From NCBI RefSeq assembly GCF_022788695.1, contig NZ_CP085155.1, positions 1 through 64,000 on the forward strand: a DNA stretch of 64,000 nucleotides, given 5' to 3'. Below the pieces are notes generated by a model that did not search any database, was not told the origin of the DNA, and saw nothing but the letters and a program-made list of their open reading frames with translations. Below are positions 1 to 7,989 of this stretch, piece after piece. The position numbers and the translations under genes are program-made. Source of the DNA: Pseudosulfitobacter sp. DSM 107133 (lineage in GTDB: Bacteria; Pseudomonadota; Alphaproteobacteria; Rhodobacterales; Rhodobacteraceae). Every line of letters begins with the position of its first letter. Positions within the stretch are counted from its first letter, which is position 1.

Positions 1-1191
1 ATGAGCAGCGCGGAGCCACGCATTGACTTTTTGGTGGGCGAACATGCCCGCATGCTGTCCGAAAGGTTGCAGGCGCATCGTGCGCAACTGTTTCCGCCGG
101 ATGCCAAACGGGTCTTGCGCAAGTTCACCTCGGGCGAGGCTGCGGACCTCTTGGGCGTCAAGGACGCCTATCTGCGCAAATTGCATCTGGACGGACGCGG
201 CCCCTCGCCCGAAGTGCGGGCCGGCGGGCGGCGGTATTATTCGCCTTCCGATCTGCAAGACCTGCGCGAAATGCTTGAGTTAGGGACGAAAACGCCCGGC
301 ACCTATCTGCCCGGACGGCGTGAGGGCGATCATCTTCAGGTGATTACCGTCATCAATTTCAAGGGCGGGTCGGGCAAGACCACAACTGCCGCGCATCTGG
401 CGCAAAAGATGGCGCTGGACGGCTACCGCGTGCTGGCCATCGACCTTGACCCGCAGGCCAGCCTGTCGGCGCTGCACGGATTCCAGCCCGAGTTCGACCT
501 GCTGGACGGCGGCACGCTATATGATGCCATCCGCTATGACGATCCGCTTCCCTTGGGCGACGTGATCCAGAAAACCTATTTCACCAATCTCAACATCGTT
601 CCGGGCAATCTGGACCTGATGGAGTTTGAACACGACACCCCGCGTGCGCTGATGCAACGCGATAGCAATCTTTTCTTTACCAGAGTCGGCGACGCGCTTG
701 CCACTGTAGAGGAGGATTACGACGTGGTTGTGATAGATTGCCCGCCCACCCTTGGATACCTGACAATGTCGGCCCTGTCGGCCGCCACAGCTGTGCTGGT
801 TACGGCCCATCCGCAAATGCTGGACATCATGTCGATGTGCCAGTTCCTGCTGATGGTATCGAACCTGCTGGGCGTGGTCGCCGATGCGGGGGGCGACATG
901 AACTATGACTGGCTGCGCTATGTGGTCACCCGCTACGAGCCGGGCGACGGGCCGCAGAACCAGATGGTCGGGTTCATGCGCAACATGTTCGGCGATCATG
1001 TGCTGAACCATACGGTTCTGAAATCCACTGCGATTTCGGACGCAGGCATTACCAAACAAACCCTGTACGAGGTGGAAAAGGGCCAGTTCACCCGCGCAAC
1101 CTATGAACGCGCGATGGAAAGCCTGAACGCGGTCAACAGCGAAATCGAAGCACTGGTGCAAGCAGCATGGGGGCGGACAAATGGCGCGTAA
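1..1191 (+). CDS. repA: RepA (ParA-type partition ATPase) of repABC
   Basis: This is the ATPase of the plasmid partition system; in repABC operons it also represses its own operon together with RepB. The 396-residue length matches the family. Residues 40-95 form a winged-helix-like DNA-binding region (KFTSGEAADLLGV then GGRRYYSPSDL). The Walker A motif KGGSGKTT lies at residues 121-128, and a VVIDCPPTLG motif follows near residue 245. The gene starts at base 1 with ATG and overlaps repB by 11 bp, so the two are probably translationally coupled. The promoter would lie before the window. The family assignment is secure; autorepression is inferred from relatives. Confidence 0.95.
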   Translation: MSSAEPRIDFLVGEHARMLSERLQAHRAQLFPPDAKRVLRKFTSGEAADLLGVKDAYLRKLHLDGRGPSPEVRAGGRRYYSPSDLQDLREMLELGTKTPGTYLPGRREGDHLQVITVINFKGGSGKTTTAAHLAQKMALDGYRVLAIDLDPQASLSALHGFQPEFDLLDGGTLYDAIRYDDPLPLGDVIQKTYFTNLNIVPGNLDLMEFEHDTPRALMQRDSNLFFTRVGDALATVEEDYDVVVIDCPPTLGYLTMSALSAATAVLVTAHPQMLDIMSMCQFLLMVSNLLGVVADAGGDMNYDWLRYVVTRYEPGDGPQNQMVGFMRNMFGDHVLNHTVLKSTAISDAGITKQTLYEVEKGQFTRATYERAMESLNAVNSEIEALVQAAWGRTNGA

Positions 1192-2110
1192 AGATCTGAT
1201 GAACGGGTTGATGAACAGCCCCGAGGTTTCCAGTGACAGTGATGCGCGCGTCGATGCATCCAAGCCGCGGTATTCGACCGGGGCCATCGGTGCGGTCAGC
1301 CGCTCGATCGAGGATCTGAAACGCCGCGCGATTGTCGATGTTGATCCGCGCATGGTGGACGATGCCGGCCTGCGTGACAGGCTGGACCGTGACGATGCCG
1401 AACTGGCCGGCCTGATCCAGTCGATCCGCGACCATGGCCAGCAGGTGCCGGTGCTGTTGCGGTTCAATCCCAATTACGAGGGCCGCTATCAGGTGGTCTA
1501 TGGCCGTCGCCGCGTGGCCGCGCTGAAGGCGCTTGGCCAGCCAGTCAAGGCGCTGATCCGCAATCTGGACGACAAGGCGCTGGTTCTGGCGCAGGGCCAG
1601 GAAAACACCGCGCGCAAGGAGTTGTCGTTTATCGAAAAGGCGAACTTTGCGCGGCAGATGGAAGAGGCCCGCTATGACCGCAAGGCGATGTGCGATGCGC
1701 TGTCTTTGGACAAGACGGTGATTTCACGCATGCTTGAGGTGGCCAAATCGGTGCCGCTGCCGCTGATCGAGGCGATTGGCGCCGCCCCCCGTGCGGGCCG
1801 TGGCCGCTGGATGGAGCTGGCCAAGGGGCTGGAGGGGCGCGATCTGGTCAAGGCCGCCGTCGGAGACACCTCTGACGCGCGGTTTGAGGCGGTGATGGCC
1901 GCCCTGACCCCGCCCAAGCGTCCGGCCCGCCCTGCGCCCGTGATCGACAAGGTGGCCGCCACCGACGGCACGCCGCTGGCCGAAGTGACCCGGCGCGGCA
2001 ATGCCACGACGGTCAAGCTGCCGACAAAGACATCCAGGGGGTTCGATCAATGGCTGATCGACCACTTGCCCGAGATTCACCGCAACTGGAAAAACCAGAC
2101 CGGCGAATGA
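1181..2110 (+). CDS. repB: RepB (ParB-type centromere-binding protein) of repABC
   Basis: This 309-residue protein should bind the plasmid centromere and work with RepA in segregation. The ParB/Sulfiredoxin-like region has GQQVPVLLR followed by YQVVYGRRRVAALKALG (the ParB GRRR box). A helix-turn-helix follows near residues 165-190 (YDRKAMCDALSLDKTVISRM). The ATG lies inside the end of repA. Its likely binding site is GTTGACAGCTGTCAAC, found just downstream at 2230 and again at 3485 and 3851; this pairing is inferred from proximity and from the known repABC parS pattern. Confidence 0.95.
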   Translation: MARKDLMNGLMNSPEVSSDSDARVDASKPRYSTGAIGAVSRSIEDLKRRAIVDVDPRMVDDAGLRDRLDRDDAELAGLIQSIRDHGQQVPVLLRFNPNYEGRYQVVYGRRRVAALKALGQPVKALIRNLDDKALVLAQGQENTARKELSFIEKANFARQMEEARYDRKAMCDALSLDKTVISRMLEVAKSVPLPLIEAIGAAPRAGRGRWMELAKGLEGRDLVKAAVGDTSDARFEAVMAALTPPKRPARPAPVIDKVAATDGTPLAEVTRRGNATTVKLPTKTSRGFDQWLIDHLPEIHRNWKNQTGE

Positions 2111-2151
2111 CCAGAGGAAGAGCAATCAAAAGGAGGCACGAACAGACGAGA

Positions 2152-2209
2152 GTATAAAAAAACCCCCCGGAAAAAGTTCCCGAGAGGCCTTTTGGTTCGT
2201 GTTTTGCAC
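2152..2209 (-). ncRNA. Counter-transcribed RNA of the repB-repC gap
   Basis: repABC plasmids encode a small antisense RNA of about 55 nt between repB and repC that limits repC expression. On the minus strand there is a strong promoter: TTGACA (plus 2239-2244), a 17-nt spacer and TTAGAT (plus 2216-2221). This places the RNA start near 2209. The RNA would end at a stem (CCTCTCGG with CCGGGGGG, two G-U pairs) followed by seven U, at plus 2187-2156. Position, size and terminator all fit the family. The exact 5' end is estimated. Confidence 0.82.
2156..2187 (-). terminator. Rho-independent terminator of the antisense RNA
   Basis: Read on the minus strand, CCTCTCGG (plus 2187-2180) pairs with CCGGGGGG (plus 2170-2163), leaving a short A/U-rich loop and followed by a run of seven T (plus 2162-2156). 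In the sense direction the same bases form part of the repC leader, where antisense pairing could alter folding. Confidence 0.8.
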
Positions 2210-2215
2210 CTCTGA

Positions 2216-2244
2216 ATCTAAGGCTTGTTGTTGACAGCTGTCAA
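2216..2244 (-). promoter_or_regulatory. Antisense RNA promoter overlapping parS
   Basis: The -35 box TTGACA (plus 2239-2244) and -10 box TTAGAT (plus 2216-2221) are separated by exactly 17 nt. The -35 hexamer is one arm of the GTTGACAGCTGTCAAC palindrome, so RepB bound at this parS would be expected to compete with RNA polymerase. Confidence 0.7.
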
Positions 2245-2245
2245 C
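2230..2245. promoter_or_regulatory. parS site, first type (copy 1)
   Basis: A perfect 16-bp palindrome, GTTGACAGCTGTCAAC, extending to 18 bp with flanking T/A. It fits the repABC centromere pattern GTTNNNNGCNNNNAAC and lies between repB and repC. It is probably bound by the first RepB. Confidence 0.85.
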
Positions 2246-2291
2246 AGGCGCCGACTCCGGCGGACAAAAAACTTTTGTCTCGTGATATAAA

Positions 2292-3482
2292 ATGGACGTA
2301 TTTACAACGACGCCCTTCGGGCAGCGGCCGCTGACGGCTGCCCTGGTGAAACGGGCCACCGAGGCGCAACAGCCACCCAGCGTGGCGCATATCGACAAAT
2401 GGGCGCTGTTTCGCGATCTGTGCGCGGCGCGTCAGGCCTTTGATGTGACAGACCGCGATCTGACCGTGCTGAACGCGCTGTTGTCCTTTCACAAGGCCAA
2501 ATCGCTGTCGGATAACGACAACCTGGTGGTCTATCCGTCGAATCGGGCATTGGGCGAGCGGGCGCACGGCATGGCCGAAAGCACCCTGCGCCGCCATCTG
2601 AGCGCGCTGAGCGCCGCCGGCCTGATCCAGCGCCACGACAGCCCGAATGGCAAGCGTTACGCAGCACGGGACCGCTCTGGCGATGTGGTGCGTGCGTTCG
2701 GCTTTGATCTGCGCCCCTTGCTGGTGCGCGCGCGCCAGATCACCCATGCTGCCGCCGAAGCCCATGCCGCTGCCGAACGGATGCGCCGGTTGCGTGAGGA
2801 AGTCAGTCTGACCAAGCGCGACGCGCTGAAACTGTGTCTCTATGCACAGGAAAACGGGCTGTCAGGGGATTGGAGCGAGGTCGAGGCACGGCTGTTGGTG
2901 TTGCACAAGGCGATGCGCCGCAAGCTGTCTGCGCAGGATTTGTTCGAGCTTCTGGAGATGGCAAAAGAGGTTCTACGTCACGTCCATTCGATGCTGGAAA
3001 CAGATAATTTGAGCGGCAATGACCGTCAAAATGAGCGGCACTATCAGAATTCAAACCCAGACTCTTCTGATTTTGAACCCCGCTTTGAAAAGGCAAGGGG
3101 CGAACGGGTGGCCAGACCGGAACCGGACAGCGAAAAGCCGGCGGTGCAATCGTGCCCCCCTGCCCTGCCCCTTGGGTTGGTGTTGAAAGCCTGTCCCGAT
3201 ATCCTGCCCTATGCGGGCGACAAGATCACCCATTGGCACCAGCTGGTTGCGGTTGCGGGACATGTTCGGGGCATGATGGGGATTACCCTGGATGCCTGGC
3301 AACATGCGCAACGTGACATGGGCCCGGAAGTGGCGGCGATTACGGTTGCGGCGATTCTGCAGCGTGTCAGCGACATTTCAGCGCCCGGCGGCTATCTGCG
3401 TGCACTGTCGCGCAAGGCAGCCGAGGGCACATTCTCGCCCGGGCCGATGGTGATGGCGCTGCTGAACAGGCGTGCAGCGTGA
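2292..3482 (+). CDS. repC: RepC replication initiator
   Basis: This 396-residue protein initiates replication; in this family the origin usually lies inside the repC gene itself. The N-terminal winged-helix region is typical (VAHIDKWALFRDLCAARQAF, then VYPSNRALGERAHGMAESTLRRHLSALSAAGL near residues 80-115). A second conserved block, around residues 290-390, contains DILPYAGDKITHWHQLV. No clear ribosome binding site precedes the ATG, consistent with tight control by the antisense RNA and leader. It is the only repC in the window and probably drives replication of the whole replicon. Confidence 0.93.
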   Translation: MDVFTTTPFGQRPLTAALVKRATEAQQPPSVAHIDKWALFRDLCAARQAFDVTDRDLTVLNALLSFHKAKSLSDNDNLVVYPSNRALGERAHGMAESTLRRHLSALSAAGLIQRHDSPNGKRYAARDRSGDVVRAFGFDLRPLLVRARQITHAAAEAHAAAERMRRLREEVSLTKRDALKLCLYAQENGLSGDWSEVEARLLVLHKAMRRKLSAQDLFELLEMAKEVLRHVHSMLETDNLSGNDRQNERHYQNSNPDSSDFEPRFEKARGERVARPEPDSEKPAVQSCPPALPLGLVLKACPDILPYAGDKITHWHQLVAVAGHVRGMMGITLDAWQHAQRDMGPEVAAITVAAILQRVSDISAPGGYLRALSRKAAEGTFSPGPMVMALLNRRAA

Positions 3483-3484
3483 CA

Positions 3485-3500
3485 GTTGACAGCTGTCAAC
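3485..3500. promoter_or_regulatory. parS site, first type (copy 2)
   Basis: The palindrome GTTGACAGCTGTCAAC sits 3 bp after the repC stop codon. Flanking bases extend the symmetry to 20 bp (3483-3502). It is identical in its 16-bp core to the site at 2230. Confidence 0.85.
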
Positions 3501-3850
3501 TGCGCGACCGGAGAGCCATGCGCAGCTATCGGATGTCTTGGGCGCGCGTGGTTGCGTGGCCGTTTGTTGATCCCCGGATTGCGCGTAACGGCCCCCTGAC
3601 TCGTGCATTTCCCATGGTTGGTGCGCGCGGTCTCTTGGCGGACCAGCCGGGCACTGGTTGCGCGTTTGCAGATGTGATGTTTCGCGGCTTCCGCAGATAC
3701 GACAGTCACCCAAGGCGACGGGTAACAACGACCACGTTCGGAAAAGAGCACCCGTGGCAGCCATGGACATGGGAAAAGATCGTCAGACCGGAGTTCAGGC
3801 TTTGCTGTAGACCACGATTGTTACCGAAACAGATAGCGAAACTGGGGAAA

Positions 3851-3866
3851 GTTGACAGCTGTCAAC
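3851..3866. promoter_or_regulatory. parS site, first type (copy 3)
   Basis: GTTGACAGCTGTCAAC again, with symmetry extended to 22 bp (3848-3869) by flanking AAA/TTT. It lies 84 bp before a site of the second type. Confidence 0.85.
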
Positions 3867-3934
3867 TTTTGGGTCCAAGCAATCCGCTTTCACGGGTGCG
3901 CCGGATAGGCCCCTACCCTTCGCTGCCCCTTACA

Positions 3935-3950
3935 GTTTACAGCTGTAAAT
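3935..3950. promoter_or_regulatory. parS site, second type (copy 1, one base off)
   Basis: GTTTACAGCTGTAAAT: a perfect 14-bp palindrome core (3936-3949) with the last base T instead of C. It lies upstream of the second repA and differs from the first-type sites by a symmetric G-to-T/C-to-A change. Confidence 0.7.
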
Positions 3951-4098
3951 CCATCCGGTGCACACAGGGTGATTTTCAGTCTCTAACAGGCTTTTTAGGC
4001 TCTGAAACGGCAAAAAATCTTGACTTGAACAGGCAAATACCTGCTGGTGGTCTCAAGTGGCGTGAGAATTGCCACATTTCTGAAAATGAGGCAACCAG

Positions 4099-5283
4099 AT
4101 GATTTCCGTGACACCTTTTGAAGCAGATCGCCCCTCGGCGCTGGCAACCGATATTTCCGAACGGCTGAACGCTGCCATCCGCGAACATCTGCTGTCGGCT
4201 TTTGCGCCGGACAACACCAAATCTCTGCGCCGGTTTTCTGCGCCCGAGGCCGCTGAAATGCTGGGCGTTTCGGGGCAGTTCATGCGCAAGGGCCATGCAG
4301 ACGGATCCATCCCCGAGCCTTCTGAAATACGCGGCGGGCGCCGGTATTACACGGCACAGGAAATTTGGGAGGCGCGTCAGATCCTTGAGCAATCCTCGCG
4401 CAAAAAGGGGCGTTATGTGCCCCGCCGCACGGGCGATGAAAAGCTTCAGGTCTGGCAGTTGATGAACTTCAAGGGCGGATCAAGCAAAAGCACGACCAGC
4501 ATCCACCTGGCGCATTATCTGGCCTTGCGGGGCTATCGTGTGCTGGTGGTCGACCTTGATCCGCAAGGGTCGCTGACATCCATGTGCGGCATCAGCCCCG
4601 AGATCGAGTTCGACGGGCTGACGGTCTATGATGCGATCCGCTATGACGATCCGGTGCCGATGGCGGATGTGGTAGTGCCGACCTATTTTCCGGGGCTGTC
4701 GCTGGCCCCTGCCCGCTTGATGTTGTCCGAGTTCGAGACGGAATCGGCCATTCATTCCAGCCCCGACCAGGCGTTTTTCACGCGCATCCGCAACGCAATT
4801 GCGCAGGTCGAGGCCGACTTTGATATTGTGTTGATGGACAGTCCGCCACAGCTGGGGTTTCTGACAATTGCGGGTATGGCTGCGGCCAGTTCGTTGATTG
4901 TGCCGCTGACACCGTCCATGCTGGACGTGTCGTCGACGGCGCAGTTTCTTGAGCTGGCCGGTGCCTATATGGGCGTGATCGAGGATGCCGGTGCGACGCT
5001 GCAATATGACAACTTCAAATTTCTGATCACGCGCGACGAGCCGACAGATGTGCCGTCGCAACAGCTGACCTCGTTCATGCGGGCGCTGTTTCAGGATCGT
5101 GTGATGTCGGCCACTGCATTGAAAAGCACAGCAATCAGCGACGCAACGATGCTTAAGCAATCCATCTATGAGGTGGTGCGATCCGAGATGACACGCGCCA
5201 CCTATGATCGTGCAAAAGGGTCAATGGACGCTGTCGGACAGGAGATTGAAACCATGATTCATCAAGCATGGGGGCGCTCATAA
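4099..5283 (+). CDS. Second RepA (ParA-type partition ATPase)
   Basis: A second partition ATPase of 394 residues, of the same overall plan as the repABC RepA but clearly divergent. An N-terminal DNA-binding region (RRFSAPEAAEMLGVSGQFM, GGRRYYTAQEIW) precedes the Walker A motif KGGSSKSTT at residues 125-133, and VLMDSPPQLG follows near residue 245. Its stop overlaps the next gene's start (TAATG). It is followed by its own repB but no repC, so it is probably a partition cassette from a second replicon or a duplicated and diverged module. Confidence 0.92.
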   Translation: MISVTPFEADRPSALATDISERLNAAIREHLLSAFAPDNTKSLRRFSAPEAAEMLGVSGQFMRKGHADGSIPEPSEIRGGRRYYTAQEIWEARQILEQSSRKKGRYVPRRTGDEKLQVWQLMNFKGGSSKSTTSIHLAHYLALRGYRVLVVDLDPQGSLTSMCGISPEIEFDGLTVYDAIRYDDPVPMADVVVPTYFPGLSLAPARLMLSEFETESAIHSSPDQAFFTRIRNAIAQVEADFDIVLMDSPPQLGFLTIAGMAAASSLIVPLTPSMLDVSSTAQFLELAGAYMGVIEDAGATLQYDNFKFLITRDEPTDVPSQQLTSFMRALFQDRVMSATALKSTAISDATMLKQSIYEVVRSEMTRATYDRAKGSMDAVGQEIETMIHQAWGRS

Positions 5284-6245
5284 TGGCACGCAAATCGCTG
5301 AAAGACATGTCAGGCATTGCCAGCACGATTGCGCGTTCGGGTGCGCCTGCCACTGACAAACCGGCACGTACCGGCGCGCCTGCCCTTGGGGCCTTGCAGG
5401 GCGCGCTGGGGGCCATCCGCGAGATTGATCCGGCCATGATTGACGATTGGGGCCCGGTGGATCGGATGGACGAGTTTACAACTGTAAACCCGGAAGACGA
5501 TGACGACAGCTTTGAGGCGCTGAAAGAAAGCATTCAACAGGGTGGCCAGCAGGTGCCGATCCTGTTGCGGCGCGCGGGGAACGAGGGCCGGTTTCAGGCG
5601 ATTTACGGCAGGCGGCGGCTGAAAGCCTGTCGCGAACTTGGGATCAAGGTGCGGGCTAACGTTCAGGATATTGACGACGCCACGGCGCTGTTGGCCAAAG
5701 GATTGGAAAACGCGGCGCGGCGCAATCTGTCGTTTTATGAAAAGGCGCGGTTTGCAGAGGCGATCCAGGCCGCGGGCCACGACGGTCTGACGGCGCGCAG
5801 GGTTCTGAACCTGTCGGCGTCCGGTCTGTCGCATCTGACAAAAGTCACGCAGAACGTGCCCGCCGCAGTTGGCAACGCGCTGGGGGCGGCGCCCAAATCC
5901 GGGCGGCCGAAGTGGACCGCTCTGGCCGAGCTTTTTGCAGCGCACAAGCTGAGTGAAGACGCCGCGTTGGAGATACTGGCAGAGGCCAGGCCGACGCTGG
6001 CGTCAGATGAACGTCTGGACAGGCTGCTGAAAGTGGTTGCTGGCCGGTCTGCCGCGAAAGGCGCAGCGGCTGAGGAGAACGTGATTTTGACGGGCGTTGC
6101 GGTTAAGTCCGGTCCGGCAGCCCTGGTGGTAACTGTGAAAAAGTCGGGCGAAAGTGCCGGTTTTGCCGCCTGGCTTGAGGATCATCTGGGCGATATTCTC
6201 CAGTCGGCCCATGCCGAGTTTACAGCTGTAAACAGTGCGGATTAA
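5283..6245 (+). CDS. Second RepB (ParB-type partition protein)
   Basis: This 320-residue ParB-like protein has GGQQVPILLRR and FQAIYGRRRLKACRELG (GRRR box), then helix-turn-helix segments around residues 160-185. I chose the ATG at 5283 (MARKSLKDM) because it overlaps the preceding stop and aligns with the MARKDLMNG start of the first RepB; an ATG 15 bp upstream is also possible. Two parS-like sites of the second type lie inside its own coding sequence, one near the middle and one at its last codons. The stop codon overlaps that of the convergent recombinase. Confidence 0.9.
   Translation: MARKSLKDMSGIASTIARSGAPATDKPARTGAPALGALQGALGAIREIDPAMIDDWGPVDRMDEFTTVNPEDDDDSFEALKESIQQGGQQVPILLRRAGNEGRFQAIYGRRRLKACRELGIKVRANVQDIDDATALLAKGLENAARRNLSFYEKARFAEAIQAAGHDGLTARRVLNLSASGLSHLTKVTQNVPAAVGNALGAAPKSGRPKWTALAELFAAHKLSEDAALEILAEARPTLASDERLDRLLKVVAGRSAAKGAAAEENVILTGVAVKSGPAALVVTVKKSGESAGFAAWLEDHLGDILQSAHAEFTAVNSAD
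5474..5489. promoter_or_regulatory. parS site, second type (copy 2, one base off)
   Basis: GTTTACAACTGTAAAC inside the second repB. One central base differs from the perfect GTTTACAGCTGTAAAC. Confidence 0.65.
6218..6233. promoter_or_regulatory. parS site, second type (copy 3, perfect)
   Basis: The perfect palindrome GTTTACAGCTGTAAAC overlaps the last codons of the second repB. It fits GTTNNNNGCNNNNAAC and is the cleanest example of the second type. Confidence 0.8.
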
Positions 6246-7330
6246 AGCCCCGCGGCTTTGGTCAGGTTCACGCGGAAACGATCGCGTCGGCGCTGATAGC
6301 GGCGGGTCATTTCCGCCGAGGTGTGGCCAAGCTGGTGTTGCACATGGCGTTCGTCGGCTTCGGCTGACGACGCCAGACCGGCGCGCAGGGAGTGGCCCGA
6401 GTAGAGGGCAAGGCGTTCTTTTTCGGGCAGGTCACTGCGAATGCCTGCGTCCAGCACCGTCTGTTTGATCAGGCGGGCGACATGTTTGTCAGACAACCGT
6501 GCGTCCAGGGCCCGATTGCCATCACGCGATATGCGCACGAACAGGGGGCCGAAATCGCGTTTGGAATAGTGCCGCCATTGTTCCAGCGCATGAACCGGGC
6601 AGGTCTGTTCAGACGATCCGCGCGCCACTTCAACCTCGCGCCAGCCGGTTTTGGTGTTCAGGGTCAGCACGACGCCCTGATCCAAAATCTCGACCCAGCC
6701 GCCGTTGTCCGGTGTGTCGTCCCTGGCAAAATCCAGCGCGACGATTTCAGAGCGTCGCAGGCCACCGGCATAGCCCAAAAGCAGAATGGCACGGTCACGC
6801 AGGCCGCGCAGGTCATAGGGCAGGGTGGCGATCATGGCGCGGATGTCTTGCGCAAGGATGGCTTCTTTTTGCACGGGGGGGCGGGCATGTTTGCGTTTGA
6901 TGCCGGCCAGAACGCTGACGATATGCCAGTCCTTGCGGTCCAGAGTGTCGCCGCGTTGCGCATAGTTCCAGCCCAGACCGGACAGCCGTCGTTCGATGGT
7001 GGAAACCGAACGGGCAGGGCTGTTGTCCGTGGGCGTGGCCAGATCGGTCAGATAAAGGGCAATCATCGCAGGTGCGGCGGGCAGGGGGGAGATGCCCTTC
7101 ATCCGGCACCAACGGGTGAAATGGGCCCAGTCCCGTGCATAGGCCTTTCGGGTGTTGTCCGAGGCGGCAGCCTGCGCGTAGGTTCGTGCCGTGTCTACAA
7201 GCCGTTCAAGATTGCCCGAGCCTGCCACATCTGTCGGCAGCGCAAGTGCCGTGTCTGCAGCATGGGCAGCGGTACGGGTGTCTTGCTTGGGCGGTTTGGC
7301 GGGTTTGACCATTTGCGGGCCTTGTTCCAT
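6242..7330 (-). CDS. Tyrosine recombinase (XerC/XerD-like integrase)
   Basis: A 362-residue site-specific recombinase. An N-terminal SAM-like core-binding domain (residues about 45-145) precedes the catalytic domain. The catalytic residues are visible: Arg192 in YAGGLRRSEIVAL, His313 and Arg316 in GHSLRAG, His336 in LGHTSAEM and nucleophile Tyr345 in RRYQ. Next to partition genes it most likely resolves plasmid multimers or cassette cointegrates, though integration of a mobile element cannot be excluded. The start could also be a few codons further in, at residue 7. The 275 bp upstream are non-coding. Confidence 0.9.
   Translation of the reverse strand: MEQGPQMVKPAKPPKQDTRTAAHAADTALALPTDVAGSGNLERLVDTARTYAQAAASDNTRKAYARDWAHFTRWCRMKGISPLPAAPAMIALYLTDLATPTDNSPARSVSTIERRLSGLGWNYAQRGDTLDRKDWHIVSVLAGIKRKHARPPVQKEAILAQDIRAMIATLPYDLRGLRDRAILLLGYAGGLRRSEIVALDFARDDTPDNGGWVEILDQGVVLTLNTKTGWREVEVARGSSEQTCPVHALEQWRHYSKRDFGPLFVRISRDGNRALDARLSDKHVARLIKQTVLDAGIRSDLPEKERLALYSGHSLRAGLASSAEADERHVQHQLGHTSAEMTRRYQRRRDRFRVNLTKAAGL
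6244..6259. terminator. Small stem-loop between convergent repB and recombinase genes
   Basis: AAAGCC (6244-6249) pairs with GGCTTT (6254-6259) around a 4-nt loop, right at the overlapping stop codons of the two convergent genes. A role as bidirectional terminator is plausible, but there is no clear U-tract. Confidence 0.4.
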
Positions 7331-7605
7331 GTCCGGGTGCGCGTCGTATTATTGGACATAAAACAGTGTTTGGCGGGTTTTGGCCACTGCGGATTGGTGG
7401 ATCCTGTTTCTGCTCGAGTACAGCACAGATTATCGGACATATCCGAAACGTGCAGATTGGGGCGCTTTGTGGTCGGAATTCGGATAAGAAGCGCCGCGCG
7501 TCCCCGGCCTTATGGCTCTGTTGCGCAATGCCGGGTTGTACGCGGTCGATCAAGGTCTGCGCCCATGAACCTGTGACACTTCCCCCTTGGGGGCATTCAA
7601 ACGCG

Positions 7606-7989
7606 TCAGTGGGGTGTCATGGCCAGGGCTTCGACTTCGACCAGAAATTCGGGGCGGGTAAATCCTGTGACGATCAGCAGGGTCGAGGCGGGTTTGACTG
7701 CGAGGTCACGCACCAATGCGTCGCGCACTGCCATATAGGCGGTAAAGTCTGCGCGGCGGGTGACGTAGCCGGTAAAGCGAATGACATGCGAAAAATCGGC
7801 GCCCGCGGCGGCCAGAATGGCACGGATGTTTTCGAAACACAGTTCTGTCTGCGCGGTGACACTGGCGGGAATGTTGCCGTCAGCCGCCAGCGCCAGTTGG
7901 CCAGAGGTGGCGATCAGACGTCCCGCCTGCACGCCATGTGCGTATGCGCCAAAAGGGGCGGGCAGTGTATCAGGTGTCAGGGCTTTCAT
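7606..7989 (-). CDS. RidA/YjgF-family enamine/imine hydrolase
   Basis: A 127-residue RidA-family protein; such proteins hydrolyse reactive enamine or imine intermediates. The typical segments are FGAYAHGVQAGRLIATSGQL near the N-terminus, TELCFENIRAIL in the middle, and TGYVTRRADFTAY. The normal RidA arginine position, in a C-terminal R-x-x-V-E-V pattern, is seen only loosely as FLVEVEALAM, so the exact chemistry is uncertain. Its ATG overlaps the TGA of the upstream TetR gene. It is the last gene of the nitrogen-compound operon and may deal with imines made by the FAD oxidase. Confidence 0.9.
   Translation of the reverse strand: MKALTPDTLPAPFGAYAHGVQAGRLIATSGQLALAADGNIPASVTAQTELCFENIRAILAAAGADFSHVIRFTGYVTRRADFTAYMAVRDALVRDLAVKPASTLLIVTGFTRPEFLVEVEALAMTPH

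Larger units (their letters stand above)
3503..4098. other. Non-coding centromere-bearing gap between repC and the second repA
   Basis: About 600 bp in which I find no credible gene. An open frame spanning most of it has no family resemblance and unusual composition. The interval holds one parS of each type (3851 and 3935). A short CAGGCAAATACCTG inverted repeat at 4030-4043 lies upstream of the second repA and could be a repressor site. Confidence 0.6.

Noticed and set aside
3479-4102. A 207-codon plus-strand frame between repC and the second repA
   Set aside because: Arg/Cys-rich, no family features, and it spans both centromere types. The DNA behaves as a non-coding parS region.
7433-7446. 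TCGGA-CATA-TCCGA palindrome upstream of the recombinase, with a second GGACATA near 7355
   Set aside because: It could be a recombinase or regulator site, but it does not fit a dif-type core and there is no second partner site, so I did not call it.
6392-7576. A 394-codon plus-strand frame
   Set aside because: It lies opposite the tyrosine recombinase, whose catalytic residues are all visible on the minus strand.
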